This document shows positions 24,301-39,300 of a stretch of DNA of 64,000 bases, one piece after another. A model generated the notes under the pieces. It made no database searches. It was not told the origin of the DNA and saw only the letters and a list, made by a program, of their open reading frames with translations. How positions within the stretch are numbered: position 1 is the stretch's first letter; each line of letters begins with the position of its first letter. The stretch spans positions 21,587,888-21,651,887 of the forward strand of contig NC_049989.1 in the NCBI RefSeq assembly GCF_000003815.2, given 5' to 3'. This DNA comes from Branchiostoma floridae (taxonomy: Eukaryota; Chordata; Leptocardii; Amphioxiformes; Branchiostomatidae). The position numbers were made by a program, and so were the translations under genes.

Positions 24301-27300
24301 TTACCTCATCACTCGTAAAGAACAACAAAGTAACCTCAGCAGTGTTCATGTAAACATCTTATACTAATTTTTGTTAAAGGAAAAAAAGAAAAAGAAAAAA
24401 GAAAAGTCCTGACTGATTGACGGCTGTGCGGGGCTCCAGTTGGGCATGTCTTCATCCGCCACCCGCTCCACAAAGTTGGAGGGCACCAGCCCACGGGACC
24501 CGTCCATCAACTCCCCCTGGAAGAACATGTCCTGAGGAGGGGAGAGGGGAACTCAAGTCTTACAAGTTTTACCCTACAGAGGGGAGAGAGGAAACCTCCA
24601 ATGGAGGGTGGCAGAGGACCCTCAAGTCTTACAAGTCTCAACTACATCGTATTCCATAGCAAAGTTTCTACAATGTCATGTAACATTCAAACTTTTTCTC
24701 ACAATAAAAATGTCACTAACTTTTACACTGGTGGATAAAAACGACACCAAACATCCACTGGCTGCTTCGTCACAATGTAACAAACTCCCCCCCCCCCCCC
24801 TTCTGACACAATGTAGCAAACCTAAATCCCCCCATGTTGCCACAATGTTGCACCTACCTCATCCATCTCCCCGTACACGTACACGTAATCCCCCGCCTGG
24901 AACGACAGCTCTGCCTCCGGGTTATCGTTAGGTCCATCGTACGGGTTATAGGAGTATCTGGGAACAAAAAATATATATTGTAGTGTGTCACTATTTTGTT
25001 TTCTTTCATGAAACTTGCTAGTTGATACATTAACTGATGCAATGGCCACATGAGAAGTAGACTCAGTGAAGTAGTGTTCACCTCGCAATCCTTAGGTCGT
25101 GAGTTTGATCCCCCGACTGAGTTATATGAAAGACTTTGAAAATGGTACATGCTGCTTTCTCTGCTTAGCATTTGGGAAAGAGTGTGAGAGTTGAACACAC
25201 AGTGCTACCTGCAGACTAGCCCCCTGCTGTAGTGGTTGCACAACTGTGTGGCCTAAGGGCTTCAGAATGGACGCCAGGCACCATGTACAGCATGGGAAGA
25301 CTTAAACTTGTAGACGAAACACTTTATAATAGCATGCTACATGTGTTGGATATGACAACTAGTCGGACGAATTGACGACACGTCTGTCTTGTGAGACTCT
25401 CTTTATTTTCATAAGTCACCGGTAACGTTCTATTCGTTCTCGAACTCCGTTCGCTACGCTCCACCGTGTTCTATCGACACGTTCCGTTACACATGTATGT
25501 GCTTGTCTTTCTCTTAGCTTAACAGTCCAGTTGTCCTGGATGGTTCATTCTTTTCTTGTATGTGTTAAAAAGAAAGAAAAAAAATTAAAAAAAACTACCT
25601 TGCAATATAAACAGCGAGTTTTTTCCTGTCCTGCACAGCCTCGCTGCTGGCTGTCGGTGCCGTCTCACTGCCTTCGGATACCTGCTGTGTTGATAGGGAA
25701 AATGAAACATAAATCAACTTTACTGTACTCAAAGCTACATAACTGTATTCTTAAATAATGTTTTGTATAACAGCTTTCAATTGCTTTAGATGATTAAAAT
25801 ATTCACAGCTAGTTATTGGCACACTGTCGTACCATATCAATGTGTGTCCTCACCAATGTGAGGACAAACAAACAAACAAACAAACAAACAAATAAGGACA
25901 TACATGAAGTGTGGACAGACAAGCTGACAGGCCTATAGTGGGTGTTATTCCACCATTAACTTACTAAAGGCGTGTAAAGTGTCTTTCGCAAGGGCACACC
26001 ATTGGCGTGTATCAGAGTATTAAGAGTGTTAACCCAAAACCCCTAGCCCACAAGATGCCACATACTCTTCTTTTTAGATTTAGATGAGTACTACAATGTA
26101 GTTGCGATGTGACCTACATTTTGTAGTTTCACACAATTCCAGTTTTACTCACTTTGTCCATGTCTGCATCACCACCGGCTTCTTCCAAACCTGAAACAAC
26201 CAGAAAACATTCAATTAAATCTCTAGTCAAACCTTACATTTAACAACTACAATGTATGTCAACTGATGTTCTACTCCCAAAATGTCATTAACTTTCTGCA
26301 TGACTCCTTCCTTTCTTAGCTGCAAGTTCATCAGATTCTTTGGTGTTGGTACTGAAGAAAGGTAGGTACATGGCTACAGTAATTTCCAACACAAAAATTG
26401 GATTTAAATTTAATTACAAATTCTCTCATGCAGACACTCACCGTTTAATCCCTGCTGTGTGTGAGACTGTGCTTCAGGGCTGGGGTTGTCGTTGTGAGAA
26501 GGTAGAGTGTACGTACTGGCCTCGTCCCAGGAGTCTCCCGATCCTATAAAACAGGAAAAAAATTAATATTTGTCCTAATTCCAGAAAAAGTAAAAAAACT
26601 GGCAAAAATTAAGTGAGTGCTTTTTTTTAGTTTCCTTCATTCATACACAATGTCAAGATGTGCACGACGGGGCACTTAAATTCTCAAGAATACTTTAGCA
26701 GGAGAGTTAAATTTTGTTGCATTGGAACTTTTTGTGTTGGAATAAAGTTTTACTACTAGTATGCAAAGTCTGTATCTCTGCTTTAACTCTCTAAAGACAT
26801 GCACAGGATTCTAATAAGAGCAGACTATCTTTGCAGGCCAGTGCTTTTCGAGGTTTTTCAGGTGTTTTAATTCATAGTTCAGAATTCAGTAGCACAATTG
26901 TAAAACATAAGAAACACATATTCACCATGTCAAGTATTTGTGGTGGAGAGGTTACTGTGAAAATTGCAAAAAGAAAGACACCGCGAAAGTTTCAAGATTG
27001 CTACAGCCCAGTACTCACCATCTGGATCCTGGATGGGGTGGAACCCGGCGGAGGACAGCTCTTTGGCAAGACTCTGGTGATTGACAGGCGGCGAGATCGA
27101 CCTCTGACCCGGCGTAGCGACCACAAGGTGATTGACAGGCAGCAAATTCGACCTCTTAGCCGGCGTAGGGACCACCGCGGGGGCTGGATCGGGTGTGCCG
27201 TTCACTCCTGCAGCCGGTGAGACGGTTTCAAACGCAGACCGCTTGGCCCCGACGATTGGCACTGGTTTCACGATCTGGTTCACGCGTTTTTCCCGGTCGG

Positions 27301-30300
27301 CTTCGCGGGAAGTCGTCTGTGCGTCTGTCCGTTCAGACCCTGATATGTCTGTCTGTGCGTCGGTCTGTACAGACTTCTGCGTTCCTGTCCTTAAGTTCAC
27401 TTGGACTCCTACGGAAGCTGCCGGTACGGAAGGCGCGGAATGTTCGGACGGAACGTCAGACTTTTTGGCAAGTTTTTCGGACAAGTCCTTCAACTGTTCT
27501 GCTTGTCGTTGGCATAGCAACTCCCCCTCGGCATGCTGGGAGTCCAACTCCTGCAGTCTCGCCTGGGGGAGGGAAAATGGAGTTTTTCTTAATTAAGTTT
27601 CTTTAAAAATTCTGTCCTTTGTGGTAAAAACACAGGCAACATGCAATCAACACGGCAACACCAATTTCTCTTGTTCTTGGATTTGAAATAAAAACTACTG
27701 GACTGGAATATGACTATGAAACTGAGTCTTAGGGGAAAATATGTCCCCTTTTTGAATGCCATCACAGCAACAATGTACATTTTGTTGTCTGGGACGGAAA
27801 CAAGCAGCAGATTTTGGAATTCTTTTGCCATCCTTTTAATCTCCTGAGGTACGTTAAAGATAAAAGCAAACACTGTAAAACCCCCGTGGCTGCCACATAC
27901 CTGGAGTTGGTGTAGGGTTTGTCTGTGGGAGTCTTCAGTCTCTTGTTGGCGCTGTAAGAATGGCAGAGAACACAAACATGCATCAACATGATCAACACAC
28001 AGGCCGGCCCGGACAACCAGAGAGTTTTAAACCTTCTCCCTGCTGGCTTATCCTGTAACTTAAACATATTTGGGACCTAACAGCTACTTCAGCGGTGAGA
28101 AGACTTAAAATAAATAGACTTAAAAGCAATAATTGTGTCTTGAAACCAATTATCATATAGCCATCAACCAATCAGAGGTCCCAATATTGGTTATGACCAC
28201 AAGTGGCGACTAATAAACTGACAAGTGGTTCAATAAAAAACCTCAAGTGATTAAAAATAAATCTCAAGTGGTGAATCAGATTCCAGGCTGAGTTCAGACC
28301 CAAACATTCACCACAATGCTCTGCTCCCTCGGTAATTCTATTTGGTCAGGTTACATAATAAATGACCAGGCGATATGACACAACAAACACCTTGGGGCGG
28401 GTCATTAATCCTATTGGTAAGTTAGACTGTTGATGATGATCATGAAAGGTTTATTAGGTTAAAAATCCCTTGCAGCCTTTTGGCAATAATCCTTGTCAAG
28501 ATCGAATTAGTTTTAGAATCATTATCGTATAGTCAATTCATTATCGTATAGTCAATTTAAAATATCGCAATAACGCTTAAATCTTTGACATTTATAAAAC
28601 CAGTGACAGGTGCGTGTAGCAATAATCTAAAAACAGCACAGAAACCGTTGGAAACATATTAGCATTAACAAAGTTCTGTTGTTTACAAAGTTCTGTTTCT
28701 GACCTGCAGGAGCTCCTGCACAGTTCTCTCCCTCTCCTCTAGGAGATGTTTGGTCGCTGCGAGGTCCTCAGAAGGGTTCTGTCGCAGCTCTTCTTCCAAG
28801 TCCTGGAGAAGGATTCATCATGAAAGTTGTTAGCACAAAAGTTAAGTTTATCAAACATGTTGTGCAATTAAGTTGTCTCCAGATTAAAACATAAAAGTTT
28901 TCCCAGAAAATTTGTGCATTCCAGGAGGTTTTCAGTGTTTTAGACTTGTGATAAATAATTCTACACATGTATAGTACAGTCGTCATGAAAGCAAAAAATT
29001 GTGGTGTTGTAAATTCACAGTGGTGTCACTGCAAACATAAAACCACTGCCAAAGTTTTACTATTTACAGTTAATTTATAGGCCACTATCCAACAAACATA
29101 ATGATGATGACATTTTAAGAAGTTGGATGTGCATCACCAAGACTGGCAGGCCACCCCAATGTACTACTGTGTTGTTTCTGGGTTAGGGGAACAACAATTC
29201 AGCACCAAGGACAGGCATGGTGGTTGCAGGTGCTGTACTTTGTTTGTTTTCTTGTAGGTTCTGCTTCTGTTTTTACCTGAATGACAGCCTGCAGATGTTG
29301 TACTTTGTATATTGTTTGTTTGTTTGTAGGTTCTGTATTTACCTGTATAATAGCCTGCAAGCCCTGTACTTTGTACATTGCTTGATTGTTTGTTTGTTTG
29401 TTTGTTTATGAGTTCTGTGTTTACCTGTATGACAACCAGCAGGTGTTGGACTTTGTTTGTTTGTAGTTTCTGGGTTTACCTGTATAACAGCCTGCAGATG
29501 TTGTACTTTGTTTTCCTGAGCTCGTTTCTCCATCTGAAGCAGGTGTTTTATATTGTTTGTTTGTTTGTTTGTTTCTTTGCTTGTAGGTTCTGTGTTTACC
29601 TGAATAACAGCCTGCAGATGTTGTACTTTGTGCATTGTTTGTTTGTTTGCTTGTTTACCTGTATAACAGCCTGCAGGTGCTGGACTTTGTTTTCCTGAGC
29701 TCGTTTCTCCGTCTGAAGCAGGTGTTGTACATTGTTTGTTTGTTTGTTTGTTTACCTGAATAACAGCCTGCAGATGTTGTACTTTGTTTTCCTGAGCTCG
29801 TTTCTCCATCTGAAGCAGGTGTTTTATATTGTTTGTTTGTTTATTTGTTTGTTTACCTGAATGACAGCCTGCAGGTGCTGGACTTTGTTTTCCTGAGCTC
29901 GTTTCTCCGTCTGAAGCAGGTGTTTTATATTGTTTGTTTGTTTGTTTGTTTGTTTACCTGTATAACAGCCTGCAGATGCTGTACTTTGTGCATTGTTTGT
30001 TTGTTTGTTTGTTTGTTTGTTTACCTGTATAACAGCCTGCAGGTGCTGGCCTTTGTACATTGTTTGTTTACTTGCTTGTAGTGTCTAAGTTTACCTGTAT
30101 GACAGCCTGCAGATGCTGGACTTTGTTTTCCTGAGCCCGTTTCTCCGTCTGAAGCAGGTGTTTTATATTGTTTGTTTGTTTGTTTGTTTGTTTACCTGAA
30201 TAACAGCCTGAAGGTGCTGGACTTTGTTTTCCTGAGCCCGTTTCTCCGTCTGAAGTTCCTCGTTCTGAATCAGCAGCTGGGTCAGCTGGTCCTGAACGCC

Positions 30301-33300
30301 CTGAGACTCAAACTGGGTCTGGGCAGAAATACAACAAAAAACAAAGACAGTTCATCCACAGGACATAGGCAGCTGGCAATCTGCCGTTAAGCTACCACAT
30401 CAATGTGCATGCACATCTAACTCTCACAAAACGGGGAACAACAGACGATAAACGGGGAGGTGAGTGATTGTGAGCAAGCAGACTTCACCTTGTACCCAAA
30501 AGTTTTTACCCCTTCAGGGCTCGAAATTCGTTTTGGGGATTAGGTGCACTGGTGCACCCAGCTTAAAAAATTGGGTACCAAAAAACTTTTGGGTGCACCA
30601 CTTACATTTAAGTAGAATGTCAGAAAAACCTAATATCAAAACTTAGTTACATACTATCAAATTCTTAAACAAGTACCATGACAGACATTCTTATTATCTT
30701 TCTAACTTAGATGTCAAGAATATGATGTATACAAGTATACTTTGATATCTTTATGTACATAAACCCAAGAAAATATTTGGGTGCACCCTGTGCACCCACT
30801 GAAAAATGTTGGGTGCACAGTTCCAATTTTGGGTACACCTGGGTGCACATGCACCCAGTATTTCGAGCCCTGCCCTTAAAGTTTCCAGTCCCACAGATTC
30901 AACATCAAAGAATGGACCGGGTTGAGCTTAGTCGAAGCCATGAGAGCGGCATAGGACAGAGACAGGTGGAGGAGAAGTATAGTGGATGGAGTCATGGTGC
31001 CCCAACGACCCACACACAGGTCAAGGGATAGGTGTGGTGTGAGTCCCACACAAATAGGTTAGTGATAATAGTTAGTATCCAGAATACAAAACAAATACTT
31101 AATGCCCTTAAGGTAAAATAAAACAACAGTTCCACAGACAAAAACACTGGGGATATATGGCAATGTTGCTTTTTGTAGGAATAACGAAGGAAGATATGTT
31201 CAAATATCTCATGTCATCATCTGACCATGATATACTGGAAAATCTCTGTAAGTTCATCTACAAATGTTTTAGGAAGAGAGAAGATGCATGTAAACTATAG
31301 TATATGTATAACTTTGCGTTTACTACCTTTTGTACCAAACTGACAGCATTTAGCCCCAATGGGGCATGAATATGCAATAAACTTCATTGTCATTGTCATT
31401 GTCATTGTATGTAGGGCATGAGACACAAACACACACAAAGACAAACAGACAGACAGACTAAAAACTATTTCTTATACTTTTATAATGTATCTTTGGGTGA
31501 AGTAAAATTGCAAAAAACACAAACCTGTTCCAGTTGTGAGACCTGCCGTTGTAGCTCTGATGTTCTCTTGGTCAGGTCGGTATTGTCGACAACCTGGCTC
31601 TCAAGTTCAGATTCCTACAGGGCAAAAACAGATGTCTTATATTTGTTTTGCTCTCCACCACAAACCTAAAATTTAGAAAGACAAAGCAACCAAAGATGGA
31701 AGCTATCTTACTTGACGGTGCAGTTACAGTTGTTGGAGGTTGCCAGACAATTTTGAAGTCATAATATTTTAAAGCGGACTGTGACAGAAAAAAACGCCAA
31801 CAAGGCAGAATTTTCCGGGACAGCTAAATTTTGTTCGACACACCTAAGAGTGCCGGTTTGACTATCGTACAATGAATGTTGTTGCCCACCTTGCCTTAAG
31901 TGGCACATAGGTCAGCAACTTCTCTTGCTGTTTCTGTAGCAGGGTATATTTTCATGAATGGGTTGCTTTCACTCTCATGTCCTCAACCAAAGGACCCCCA
32001 CTTTATGTCCCTTCTGGAAGATGGGTGCAGTCCCTACCAAGATGCCTTCCCAGGATTTGAACTGGGGTCCCCCAGTTATAATTCAATTTGAACCAGGAGC
32101 TGAACTGTGAGGCTGCTACCAGTCAAGCCACAGGGACATCCCTAAAGGATGCCTGTGTCCAGGACCTAGCTCACCAGAACCTAACACAAAAAATGATTCT
32201 TCCCTCCTGAGAAGTTAAAAGTTTGAGAATGAAAATCCCGACCTACCAAGTATGTACATCTCTGGTTGCTGTTGCTGAGCTGCTCCTCAAGTTGTGCTCT
32301 GGAGACTTTCTGTTCTGACAATTCTACTTCCTGTAAGGAGAACAGAGAGACTGATTTCATAACATGTACAACAAAATGAAAACATGATACTTGAAAAATA
32401 GCTGACTTTGTTTCAAATTCAGTGCTGCATTGAAAATTGTACACAGTTCAGTCTAAAACAGACCACTGCAAGTTTCGAAAAATAATTTCAGCAGAACTCC
32501 AGCCAGAAGCTCTGAGGAAGGTGTCTGAGAGACATCAAAACTTAAGCAAAGTGAGTACAAATTGGTTGTGTAAAAGAATTCTCCTATACCCTAGACTCCA
32601 AAAGTGTTACAGGTATCCAAGTAAGATAAGTTGTCAAAACAGATGCTTTTTCTTTTAAATTTGTTGGTCTTCTATTCTGTATGGTCCAAACTACAGACAA
32701 GGTGATAAGAAAAGCAAGAACCTGCTTGTAAAAGGTAAAAGGTAAAGTGAAAGTGAAGAAGACCCACCAACGCTGAGAGTCTCCTGTTCGTCTGTCTCAG
32801 TTCCTCCTTAAGGGCCTGTTGAGAATTCTTTTCTTTCTGTAAACTGCTTTCCTACATGGAGAAGATACAGACATGGGAAAGTGTGTTTTCTTTCTTCAAT
32901 AAGGTTTCAACATCCAGGTAATAAGATCTTAATCTCCAAGCAGATCCTACAATGGCATAAGATAGTACCAAACTGGCCAAGGAGTGTAGTCAGCCAAGAG
33001 GTAGCTAAACACACTCCTAAGCCAGCTTCACTCCTCTGCCGGCTTTTGATACTATCTAATGCTACTGTAGGATCTGCTTGGAGATTAATAAGATCTGGCA
33101 AATAGCACTTGGTCAATCAACTGGATATGATTTCGGAAATGGTCACACGTTTCAGTATCTGTAGCATCCAATACCTTTCGTCAGTGACACTGAGAAGATC
33201 TGTTGAAGAGCATGTTTATACACTAGTATGTATACTGTATGTATGAATCAACAATGCAAAGGAGGTGAAGACAAATTTGAGATTGTCCAATATGCCTTCT

Positions 33301-36300
33301 TTCATTTCATCTCAGATGAGGCCATCTTTAAAATGAGTCACTCTGCAAATTGTAAATGTTTCCCCATCATAATAAGATTTCAAATGGCAGGTTGGTGATT
33401 CCCATTATCCCATGCTGTCACATGTACATGTACCACATCACTTACATGTCATTAGATCAATGGATCGACTTGAAAATCAGGATTTAACAATGGTAGCCCC
33501 CCCCCCCCCCCAACACATTCATGGCATTTTGATCAAGATCTGTGTTGACACAGAGACTCCATACGAGCGATGTCTGTTTTTGTTTACGACAGGTTGTTCT
33601 AAGACTCTGGCTTACTCGGATGTCAGTAGATTAGATTACTAGTTAAAATTGAATTTAGCGGATCAAATTACAAATCTAATATGATGTAAATTAATCTTCT
33701 ATATTCTACTTGCCAGTGCATCACCGTCATATGATTGCAATTGCTCGTATTGGGATTTTCACATGTACAAGTATCTATTCTGCAAGAACGCAAGCCCAAC
33801 TGGGACATTGAAAGTCATGTATTCATGTATACAGATACACATGTATATATATGGCAATAGTTCAAATGTACGTACCAACTCCGGTACCCTGCTGGCAGCC
33901 TGTGTTAGTGTCTCTACTTGTAGCTGCAGATTCTGAACTCTCTCATTGTCACCATCAAACCTGTCAGTCTCCAACTCTCCATTCTGTACAACAACCAACA
34001 GAACAAAGTCAGAATGAATGAATGGTTTACTAGCACCAAAACAAGTGCAAATATACATGTACATATCATTGCAGCCATACAAGGCTGAATTGGTGGATGA
34101 TACAAAATACGTTTCATAAAATCTTCATTAAGACAGAATACTGGACACTGAACAGGACTACTCTGTAAGAGGTATAAAGGAGGCCTTTTACATCAGGGTA
34201 CTCCAGCCATCACTGAACAGAGACGGTGGGCGTTATAAACTTCCTGACACATGCTATAAACACGTATCTGGAAGATCACGTGTCCGTAACTCTCACGAGT
34301 TCACATTCTGAAGTGATTGGTAACCAGTGTTGATTCTGAAATAAGGCGACTGTCACAGTGGTTGTGAAAATTTGATTTGTGTATACCTTTGTGTTGGAAG
34401 AAAGTTTAGTTATTTACTATAAAACATCACATCATTTAATACTGTGTGTAAGTACAAGTACAGACTCTGAGGTTAAGGTACCTGTACCTAAGCCATTTGA
34501 CTGTTACAAATTAACCTGTGGTCTTCAATGATCTAGAGAAAAATCAATAAACACTTAACAGAATACATATTTTCTTAGAGTTTAGGTTTCTTATGCAGAG
34601 GACAGACCCTATGTACAGAATCTCAAATTAAAGATGGTGCTGTATTCAATGCCGGACATAGTTTTTCATCTTTTTCTATTGGTATTGTTTTATCTTTGCA
34701 CAATTACAAGTACCGTGTACGTATACCCATATGTAGCACAATTGTGTATGCATAAAACAAACTCACAGCTACATGTAGTAAATATAATATATAGAACCTG
34801 ATTACTTCAGATTTCAGACAACTGAAGGCGTACGATTCAGGCTGGATGTGATTCAACTCTCAAAAACCAAGTCTACGAGAAGTATTAAGAAATATATCTC
34901 AGTCCAGTTAGTACGCTTGTGGCAATAATCTATGGTCTACTACATTGTATATAGAGAGGGCCATAAACAACTGTAACAAAGGACTAATACTGTAACAGTA
35001 ACTGTAACAGTTACTATAGAAACCTGTGCCGCAATGACTTTATTTTACGCGTACGCTGTCACGACTAATTGTGCATAGGGTCTCTATAATCAATACGCAT
35101 TCTTCTTCTTCTTAGTTAATACTTCTCTGACATTATGGCAAATTAAAATTTACGGCTAGGAGGAAATCCTGAATCTGACTTCATCCACGCTGTACAAAGA
35201 TTTTCCAGTATACAAGCGTAAGTAATCATTCATCCAAATTTACCATGATTGTACAGTCTGTGCTTAGGTCTGACTCATTCTACCGCAATTCATTCTTCAG
35301 CAATGTCTGCTGGCATCTCTGCTATAATATTTCTAGGATTTTTACCTGCATGTATGCAGGTATGGTTTTGATGCTGGTGGAAACTTTTCGGTAGCCGGGG
35401 ATGTAGGGCGCTGTATCTCGTGAAGGGATGGTGCGAGCACGACGATTTTTGGTACGTGGGTTGGGGGTGGTAGCCTGACACTCAGGTGTGATTTTGGGCC
35501 TCCTGGCACTTGACCTTGACATTGAAGGTGGCATTTTTGGTGTTTTGGGGGCACTTTTGGCGCTGTGTGTCCGGAACGATACGCGCGATTGCGACGATTT
35601 TTGGTGCATGGGTGGGGGGTTGTTGCCTGTTGCCTAGGATTGACTTTGGGCCTTGTCGCGTTTGAACTTGACCCGGCAGGTCGAATTTTGTGTCCGGGAG
35701 GGGTGTTTCCGGAGTTATATCTTCTGAACGGCTGGTGCTGGCGCGATGATATTTGGCACATGTGTCGGCGGTGGCTGAATAATGCTCAATTTTGATTTTG
35801 GCGCCCTTGGTGCTTGAACTTGACATTTTAGGTTACCTTTTGTGCGGGCACGGGGCGTGCGCTGTATCTCCGGAACGCAAGGTGCCATTGTGTTGCCATT
35901 TGGTACGTGAGTTGTTTGTGGTGTCCTGGTGGTCAGGTTTGATTTTGGGCCTCCTAGTGCTTGAACTTGATACTGTATAGGTTGACCCTGTTTTAGTGTG
36001 GTTGGGGCATCCTCCCAATATCTGCTTGGTTTTAAAAACAGATTATGGTTGGGTGTAGAACCATCATCTGGCCTGGGCCACCTTCAATGTATCAGGTTAC
36101 TTAGTGGCACTGACAGTTTGCCAGATGACGGGAGTGTGCCAGATTATATATCTGTTGGTCAGGTATAATTGGAGTTTGCTTATTACTCTTTGTGGTGTTT
36201 CTAGAGCTGTATAGTACTGAGTTTTAAGTTCCGGTACAAGTTCCTTTACCCTGTTGGCAATCATGGTTGAACTTGAACTTAAACAGAAGAAGATGCAATT

Positions 36301-39300
36301 TTCTAATGTGGAGGAGAACTGTATAGAGTGTGGGCATAAGAGAAAGGTATGTGTATGATTTGTCCTGTGTTTCTTTTTGTTTCTTTGGTAATGCCATTTC
36401 CATACTGTATACAGGTAATTTGTTGTTTTGGGCTAGTCATATTCGCTTGGTTTTTGGGCCTGCTTAATCTATGGTACAGGCAGGGTTAAGTGGTGGAGGC
36501 TTAGCTTTGTTCTGTTTTAAATTCAGTATCGTTTGTTGCATTTTGTCGCGGCAAATATATGATGAAATTCCCCTTCTAAGCAACTGCTCATTGGTTTGTG
36601 GGGATGTTTGCTGGGTGTTTGCTTTGACTACAACAGCTTCTGAACTTTTCAAAGCTTCCATTGCCAGCAGCTTGCCATCTATAAATGGGATTGACAAGGA
36701 CATTTTTCATAGTAAATTATGCTGTTAAATTTGGCTTAGATACTACAGGAGATTTAGGTTTGGGTTGGATGGATTGAATGAAAATATCATACCACCCTGG
36801 GGACTAACTGTTGCTGCTGCATGGGGGCTACCACTATTCATGTTGTCTAATGTCTATGGAACTACAGATAAAAGTATCATTGGTCAAATTATGCGAGTAA
36901 CATTCCGATGTCAAGTGAATAACACCCCAGAAATAAATCTTTAATGAATATCATTGGAAGAACACAAACCAAGGAGACTTAGCAGCTGCATTAGGTCAGT
37001 ACATTGAAATAGGAAGATATTAGTATATCATGTGACAGAGTAACTACATGTGCATGGGCCATCTGAGACAAAAAAAGGTAGCGTCTCAACAACTTCAAAG
37101 TACTGTGGTTGGTTACATACTTAAGAAATCCAAAATAAGTAATGTTCATCCCTGTCCAAACTTACAAATTCAGAAAATGGAATTTCAGAGTCAGACTTTT
37201 GCATGGTGCACAACCAACACAGTAAAAAGCTCATTTTTCCAACCACGTACCACAGACAAAAAGGCAAAAATACACAATAGGTCTACAGAAACCCAATACA
37301 TTTCATGCAGGCCTGAGGTCTACGAACTCTTGTTTAAAATGCTGTCTTGTACATATTCTATGTTTTTTTACGTTTGTCTTTGTTTCATATGGGCCAGTGA
37401 GTGCCTGAAATAAAGAAATAATAATAAAATATTCAAGATCCATCATGTCAATTGACCTAATTTAAGACATGTAATCAACCAAAACATGTTGAAGTCTTGT
37501 CCCTCATTAGATGACATTAATTAATGAATGAATGGACGAGTCTTTGGGAAGTAAATAATTATGTCTTCTCTGCATTATTTACCAAAAAGTGCTCCAAGCA
37601 GATGTGAGGATTGGGCTTTGTTCTCTGTGTTTTGAGCCTGATTTTGCAACATATACAGATTATCAAGGAGCTTTTGTAGCACTCCTTTTCGTCATTTTTT
37701 TTTAGGAGTTGAGACATTGAATGATACAAAAATAGCTACTGTAAGAAATGTTGCAAAACAGGACTCAGGTGTAAAACACAGTGAGAATGAGAAGGATCTA
37801 GGGTGGTACCGATATGGTGTGCTCACCAGGTACAAAACCATTTTTTCCTGTTGGACCTGAAAAAAATTGGTGGACCAGATTTTGGACCGATTAGAAAATG
37901 AACAGATTATACGGCAGGCAGTCACGCATTCTGGGGCTTACCACTTCACAGGTACATTTAGAGCGAAGAAGAGGAGAGTTTCTACAGTGAAACCTGGTAT
38001 ACATTTACAGAGGCAGTTAGTGTTGTTTATCAACAGACAGAGTCCTCTATAGCGAAATGAAATATTGTTTCGAGTATTGCCTAACAAGTTTTCACAGATA
38101 GTTAGGTCCATGGTTGGACCTGATACTCTGGACCTGGACCGTACCTGGACCGTACCTGGACCGTACCTGGACCGTACCTGGACCGTACCTGGACCGTACC
38201 TGGACCTGAATTTCTATACCCTCATGAGTACCCACCACTCTGTCTGCCTGGAGATTAACGACACTCGTTATTCTGGACTAATCAGCTCATTTAGATTCAG
38301 GCCTGCTGAAATACTGGAGCTGCCTGTGCATGTAGGTCAGCATTTAATAAACTGGAGATCCTATTAGATAACGTTTAGCATTCATCAAAACAGGTTTTTT
38401 TGCAATTAAGTAAAATCTCTGTCCCAAAATGTTATTCGAAACACAGTCTAAGGTTGGAAAACCATTTTCCAGATTTCAGCTATACCCTGATATTGAATTT
38501 TGATTTTCTTCTGGCTGCATACTGCATACTCACGTCAGAAACAGCTGCACGCATGCAAGATGATTATTGACCATTTTTGGCACTTGCAGAGAATTTTTCA
38601 TTGTTGGGACCATTGCATTTTTCATACTAAACATGATTTCTAATCTTTCTAGTTCTCGATTAGACATACAGGGCAGAGCAGTGTTTATATAACCATGGCC
38701 TAATGTATTCACCAGCCACCATACAGCATATACATTGCCAAGTAGGTCATGCTAGTGGTAATATCAAACAATCATGCATGTATCGCATATCCTAAATCTT
38801 TGTTTTTCTGGTAACGTACAAATGACGTATATGTTTAGAATATCACAGGAAAGATGACTGTAACCTTTCTGAAAGTGTTTTCCAAATGAAAGTAGAGCTA
38901 GTGAGTGTTTTTGTACCCAGAGGCCCATAAAACTAGAACAACAGCATGGCTGTATGAATAATACACACAGGTCTGGGTCAAGATTATGCCAGGCTGGGAG
39001 AATTTGTATATTTACTTCAAGGTTTTCAGAATACAGTAAGTCACATGTTTTTCAAAAGTAGAAATTCATAAGATCATAGTGTTTTTTTTTAAAGTCTCAA
39101 GGGAATGTGAATGATTGTTGCTTTCATGTTCAAATATTTCCACATATATTTAGGTTCATTGTCATACAAGTGATGATATCAGAAATAAGCTTTATCTTTT
39201 ATTATTTTTCTCACAATGTTCAAGTTGGATTCAAGAAATGAATTAACAGACATCATTTACTAGAAGTGTTTTTCCTCATGATCTAACATCTAAAAAACAA

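Noticed and set aside
35290-35826. Minus-strand open frames of 95 to 139 codons
   Set aside because: Overlap a degenerate tandem repeat in three frames; no protein family recognised.
36230-36350. Possible extra RIMBP exon (some likeness to the end of exon 7) or plus-strand exon
   Set aside because: Minus strand has an in-frame TAA right upstream and no acceptor; the plus-strand frame has no partner exon.
37860-38060. Plus-strand open frame beginning [13 protein letters not shown]
   Set aside because: Short, no splice partners, next to a 12-bp repeat; no family recognised.
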